From positions 5,639 to 60,320 of the forward strand of contig QHVM01000063.1 of assembly GCA_003223555.1 (NCBI GenBank): DNA of 54,682 nucleotides. The letters run 5' to 3'. Below are positions 51,745 through 54,682 of this stretch, one piece after another; the first letter of the stretch is position 1; each line of letters opens with the position of its first letter. A model generated the notes under the pieces. It saw nothing but the letters and a program-made list of their open reading frames with translations, searched no databases and was not told the DNA's origin. Source of the stretch: Acidobacteriota bacterium (GTDB taxonomy: Bacteria; Acidobacteriota; Vicinamibacteria; Fen-336). A program made the position numbers and the translations under genes.

Positions 51745-53619
51745 CTAGCGCCTCACCGCCACGCCGGCCGCGGTGAGATCGGTGCTGGCGATGAAGCTGG
51801 ACACCACCGCCCCCGTCACGATGTTGAACCGGAAGACGTGCGAGGTGTAACCGTTGGACGCCCAGAAGGTGCCGTCGCCCACGAAATCGACGCCTCCCCA
51901 GAAATGCCCGGCTTCGCTGGGCACGTCATACGTCTGGACCACGTTGCCCGCGGCGTCCAGGCGGGTGATCACCTCGTAGTCGGCGACCAGGACGCCTCGG
52001 TCGGGCAGGATCCGCACATGGAACGCGCTCGTACCCGGTAGGGGCTGGAGATTGAAGTTCGGGAGCACCGTATGGGTGCAGACGTTGTAGCGATAGATGT
52101 TCTTGTCCCGTGAGGCGTAGAACATCGTGCAGCCGTCGGCGGCGAGATCGATGTGGTCCGTTCCCCGCTGCGTGACCGGCACGTCGAAGGAAGCCGACGG
52201 GTCGCCGCCCGGACCGAACTTCAGGATGTCGCCCGTGCAGTCGGCCTGGCCGACGTAGGCGTTTCCGGCGGGATCGAACGTGACCGAGGACGGGTCGCAG
52301 TTGTAGCCGCTGCCGAACGTCCCCAGGATGAGGTTGCCGTTGGCGTCGAAGCGCTCGATGGTGTTGCCGGGAAGCCCCCCTACCGTGTTGTACCAGTGGG
52401 GTACGTAAAGGTTGCGGGCAGAGTCGAAGTTGAGGCTGCTGGCCTGACCGGCAGACGTCCCGACCAGGACCCTCAGTAGTAGCCCGTCGGAGTTGCGCCA
52501 CTGCACCTGGCCGTTGGTCAGGGCCACGAAGATGTCCGGTCCGGTGAGGACGTTCAAGACGGTCACCGCGACCGGGGAAGAGGCGCCGGTGTTACCGGCC
52601 GCGTCGCGAGCGACGGCGGTCAGCGTGTGGCTGCCGTTGCTGGCGGTGCGAGTGTCCCAGGAAGCCGAGTAAGGGGCCGCCGTGTCCTCGCCACCGAGGG
52701 GCGCGCCATCGAGCTTGAACTGGACCCCGGTCACGCCCACGTTGTCCGAGGCGCTCGCCGCGACGGTGATGACGCTCGAGACGACCGAGCCGGAGCTGGG
52801 CGAGGTGATGGTCACCGTGGGTGGCGTGGTGTCCGGCGGCGCGTTCGACACGGTCACCGCGACCGGGGAGGACGCACCGGTGTTGTTGGACGTGTCCCGG
52901 GCGACGGCGGTCAGCGTGTGGCTGCCGTTGGCGGCGGTGGCGGTGTTCCATGGGACCGAGTACGGTGCGGCCGTGTCTTCCGCGCCGAGGGGCGCTCCGT
53001 CGAGCTCGAACTGGACCCCGGCCAGCCCTACGTCGTCCGACGCGTTGGCCGAAACCATGGTGCTGCCCGAGACCGTCGAGCCGGGGCCCGGGGAGACAAT
53101 GGTCGCCGTCGGGGGAGTGGCATCGGGCGGGATCCCGCACGTGTATCCGGGGGGCGGCGTGCTCTTCCGGTTGCCGTCATGGAGCGTGATCTTGCCGCTC
53201 AGCAGAGGTCCCTGCCGGGAGTATCCGTTGTCGAGGTCGATCTGGAACGTCGTTCGGCCGTCGGTGGCGGTGATGCGATAGGTCCGGTCCCCGTAGAGAT
53301 TGGTCCGGGCGCTTCCGCTGATGATGCGCGTGTTCGGACTCGTAGCGGCGTATCCGGTCACCGCCGTGCCCTCCACCGTCAGGCCGAGGTCGTAGTCCTT
53401 GTAGGTGAGATCGCCCCAGAACGAGCCTTGTTTGACTCCGCCGGTGAAGCCGAAGCTCGCTTTGCCGCCGCTGGTCGTGATGCTGGCCTTTCCTGCCCCG
53501 CTCATGGAATCGCACGGGCACTGCCCCTGGGCCCGGGCAGCCTCGAAGAGGCCTCCGGCCATCACCAACCCGAGTGGGGCGAGGGCGAGGAGCAGACGTG
53601 AACACGCTGGCTTGCTCAT
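51745..53619 (-). CDS. Secreted post-COAP-1/Ig-like/beta-propeller protein
   Basis: The 624-residue protein has a signal peptide (LLLALAPLGLVMAGGLFEAARA) and then four parts. A post-COAP-1 domain is recognisable by FGFTGGVKQGSFWGDLTYKD and the later FQIDLDNGYSRQGPLLSGKI. Two tandem Ig-like domains of 97 residues share TPPTxTIxSP, VQFxLDGAPLG, SHTLTAVARD and GASSPVAVTV. The C-terminal NHL/YVTN-like propeller contains LNFDSARNLYVPHWYN and TFDPAGNAYVGQADC. The role is probably extracellular binding. ATG 53619 is preferred since GGAGGAG lies upstream and the signal peptide begins there. Confidence 0.85.
   Translation of the reverse strand: MSKPACSRLLLALAPLGLVMAGGLFEAARAQGQCPCDSMSGAGKASITTSGGKASFGFTGGVKQGSFWGDLTYKDYDLGLTVEGTAVTGYAATSPNTRIISGSARTNLYGDRTYRITATDGRTTFQIDLDNGYSRQGPLLSGKITLHDGNRKSTPPPGYTCGIPPDATPPTATIVSPGPGSTVSGSTMVSANASDDVGLAGVQFELDGAPLGAEDTAAPYSVPWNTATAANGSHTLTAVARDTSNNTGASSPVAVTVSNAPPDTTPPTVTITSPSSGSVVSSVITVAASASDNVGVTGVQFKLDGAPLGGEDTAAPYSASWDTRTASNGSHTLTAVARDAAGNTGASSPVAVTVLNVLTGPDIFVALTNGQVQWRNSDGLLLRVLVGTSAGQASSLNFDSARNLYVPHWYNTVGGLPGNTIERFDANGNLILGTFGSGYNCDPSSVTFDPAGNAYVGQADCTGDILKFGPGGDPSASFDVPVTQRGTDHIDLAADGCTMFYASRDKNIYRYNVCTHTVLPNFNLQPLPGTSAFHVRILPDRGVLVADYEVITRLDAAGNVVQTYDVPSEAGHFWGGVDFVGDGTFWASNGYTSHVFRFNIVTGAVVSSFIASTDLTAAGVAVRR
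52561..53142. repeat. Two tandem 291-bp repeats encoding Ig-like domains
   Basis: Copies start with GGTCACCGCGACCGGGGA at 52561 and 52852, a period of 291 bp (97 codons). The copies are similar at the nucleotide level across most of their length, pointing to a fairly recent duplication or homogenisation within the secreted-protein gene. Confidence 0.8.
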
Positions 53620-54005
53620 TGCTCTCCTCCCGGCAATTCCCAAGATCCTGATGTCGAGCCGCCGCGTCAATTGCACCGTGCCCGCGCGTCGGGCCGACCC
53701 TCCGAAACCGCTAATGGCATATGTAGGCTTGCGCCGGACGCCGTCAATCGGCGCGGCCCGCAAACCACAATCAGGGAAACCCTTAAAGCGAGTTCGGGGC
53801 GCGCCACGCCCCCGAGGCGCCTCTGGCCCACAGCCGGTCGTGTGCCGCCGTCATCGTGCTCCAGTCGAGGGCACGAGCAGGCAGCAGAGAGATTGAAGGC
53901 CTCCCCGGGCCTTCAGTTGCATCTTTATGATTCGGCTTGGCTTAGGCCCCACTAGCTCCATCCGCTGCTGCTGGCGGCGGAGCTCGGCCGACTGTCTCGG
54001 CTGAT
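53620..54005. other. 386-bp intergenic region with a promoter, no gene seen
   Basis: No plausible coding sequence is seen on either strand. A likely promoter on the minus strand drives the secreted protein gene. The part from about 53900 to 54005 lies after the stop of the oxygenase-like gene and is not structured enough to call a terminator. Confidence 0.5.
53720..53747 (-). promoter_or_regulatory. Sigma70-like promoter of the secreted-protein gene
   Basis: TTGACG (53747-53742) and TACATA (53725-53720) with 16-bp spacing on the minus strand, about 100 bp upstream of ATG 53619. Confidence 0.5.
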
Positions 54006-54682
54006 TCAGGCCGCCGCGATGTCCGGTGTCTCGGCCCTCTTGCGAGCCGATCGCCGAGCCGCGCGTGCATAAGGCGGTTCCCCTCCGAGCGCGGCAATCC
54101 GGCAGAACAGGCGCCCAAGCTCGCCCGCGAACCGATCGTGACGGTCAGTCCAGTTCAAACGGAACAGGTCGCGGTAACGTGTTGGGAGGGTTACGACGGC
54201 GGCCGCGCCGGGGATGCCACCTGCGAAGCTCAGGGGTGGCGGCAAGGGTGACCGTGTCACCAACTCGCGCACCCCGATGGTCGGCGGTGTCAGCAGCAGC
54301 TCAGACTCAATCGCAGCCAGGTACGCCCGCAAACTCCCGACCGAGTCGGGAACATCGTCGACAAGGCCGACGAGAGCGACTGGGCCGGCGCGCTCGGCCA
54401 CATACCGATCGGCGTCTGCCGGATCGAGACGCCGGATGTAGGTCTCGTACGCGGTCAGATACGAGTCGACGCCGGTGGCGTGTACATAGCGCAACAGGTC
54501 CTGGTGGTTGGCCGAGTATGCCTTGCCCGTCACTGGCTCCACTCCGTGGACGGGGGAGTGCGCTTGGCGTACCCGGTCGGCGGCCTGTTCGGCCGTGGCT
54601 CGGTCGCCGTAGACCGTTGCCAACAGGTACTCCAGCGTGCGGTACAACCGAGTCCATGGGTCGCTGAGGAACTTGCCGTGCT
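54006..54682 (-). CDS. Oxygenase MpaB-family (DUF2236) protein, 5' partial
   Basis: The frame is open from the window edge to the stop at 54006 (at least 225 codons). It has the DUF2236/MpaB-type pattern: LYRTLEYLLATVYGDRATA, VEPVTGKAYSANHQDLLRYVHATGVDSYLTAYE (the WVHA/VHA motif with heme-ligating His), and ADRYVAE. Members are heme-dependent oxygenases related to rubber oxygenase and mycophenolic acid MpaB. The N-terminus lies outside the window; the internal TTG at 54647 is not the true start. The substrate is unknown. Confidence 0.85.
   Translation of the reverse strand, partial: HGKFLSDPWTRLYRTLEYLLATVYGDRATAEQAADRVRQAHSPVHGVEPVTGKAYSANHQDLLRYVHATGVDSYLTAYETYIRRLDPADADRYVAERAGPVALVGLVDDVPDSVGSLRAYLAAIESELLLTPPTIGVRELVTRSPLPPPLSFAGGIPGAAAVVTLPTRYRDLFRLNWTDRHDRFAGELGRLFCRIAALGGEPPYARAARRSARKRAETPDIAAA

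Overview
The window is high-GC DNA (roughly 70 percent) from a Gram-negative bacterium. The evidence for an outer membrane is an Omp85/TamB transenvelope protein, lipobox lipoproteins, a cyclic beta-glucan synthase and a periplasmic parvulin. There are no rRNA, tRNA, CRISPR, phage or IS genes. The gene mix (post-COAP-1 and choice-of-anchor P secreted proteins, VPS10/BNR propeller, SGNH-HEAT protein) fits environmental lineages such as Methylomirabilota/Rokubacteria, Acidobacteriota or related deep groups, but the sequence alone does not settle the phylum.

Layout. 1-7.2 kb: a hemerythrin-like protein divergent from a very large TamB-Omp85 fusion whose frame is broken once by a 4-bp duplication. 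7.2-12.6 kb: a sigma54-type response regulator, a glycine-zipper protein, a broken hybrid histidine kinase, a DksA/TraR zinc-finger protein and a 73-aa CxxC protein. 12.7-22.4 kb: a cyclic beta-1,2-glucan synthase (frame broken once), a small membrane coiled-coil protein and an Fe/Mn superoxide dismutase on the minus strand. 22.5-26.6 kb: an XRE/ImmA-like regulator divergent from the SOD, a repeat cluster, an RsbW-type anti-sigma kinase and an SGNH-HEAT fusion. 26.7-32.4 kb: a lipoprotein sulfatase, a small lipoprotein, and a GH63 glycosidase coupled to a parvulin. 32.5-39.4 kb: a five-gene operon (aminotransferase, rhodanese, SDR, amidohydrolase, VPS10/BNR propeller). 39.4-43.7 kb: an anti-sigma-like membrane protein overlapping an amidase, a conserved hypothetical, a PIG-L deacetylase overlapping a YyaL-like barrel protein, and a rhomboid protease. 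43.8-48.5 kb: an APC permease, a polytopic membrane protein, a bicupin and a 2OG-oxygenase-like protein. 48.5-54.7 kb: an SGNH+MBOAT O-acetylation pair, two secreted surface-type proteins and a partial MpaB-type oxygenase.

Two themes stand out. First, four matches to the sigma54 -24/-12 consensus, all ending TTGCT, lie before the sigma54 activator itself, the DksA-like gene, the CxxC gene and the rhomboid gene. Three of these carry a shared (T/C)GTACAAA box in the same orientation about 108-122 bp upstream of the predicted start site, at exactly the same distance in two cases. This looks like an uncharacterised, autoregulated envelope/stress regulon. Second, the envelope conduit of TamB and TamA/BamA type appears to be encoded as one polypeptide of about 2180 residues running from an inner-membrane anchor to an outer-membrane barrel.

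A caution runs through the window: several conserved genes lack short internal segments (two sites in the kinase, one each in the glucan synthase, APC permease and oxygenase), and TamB carries a 4-bp insertion. These may be real decay or assembly errors, and raw reads are needed to tell which.
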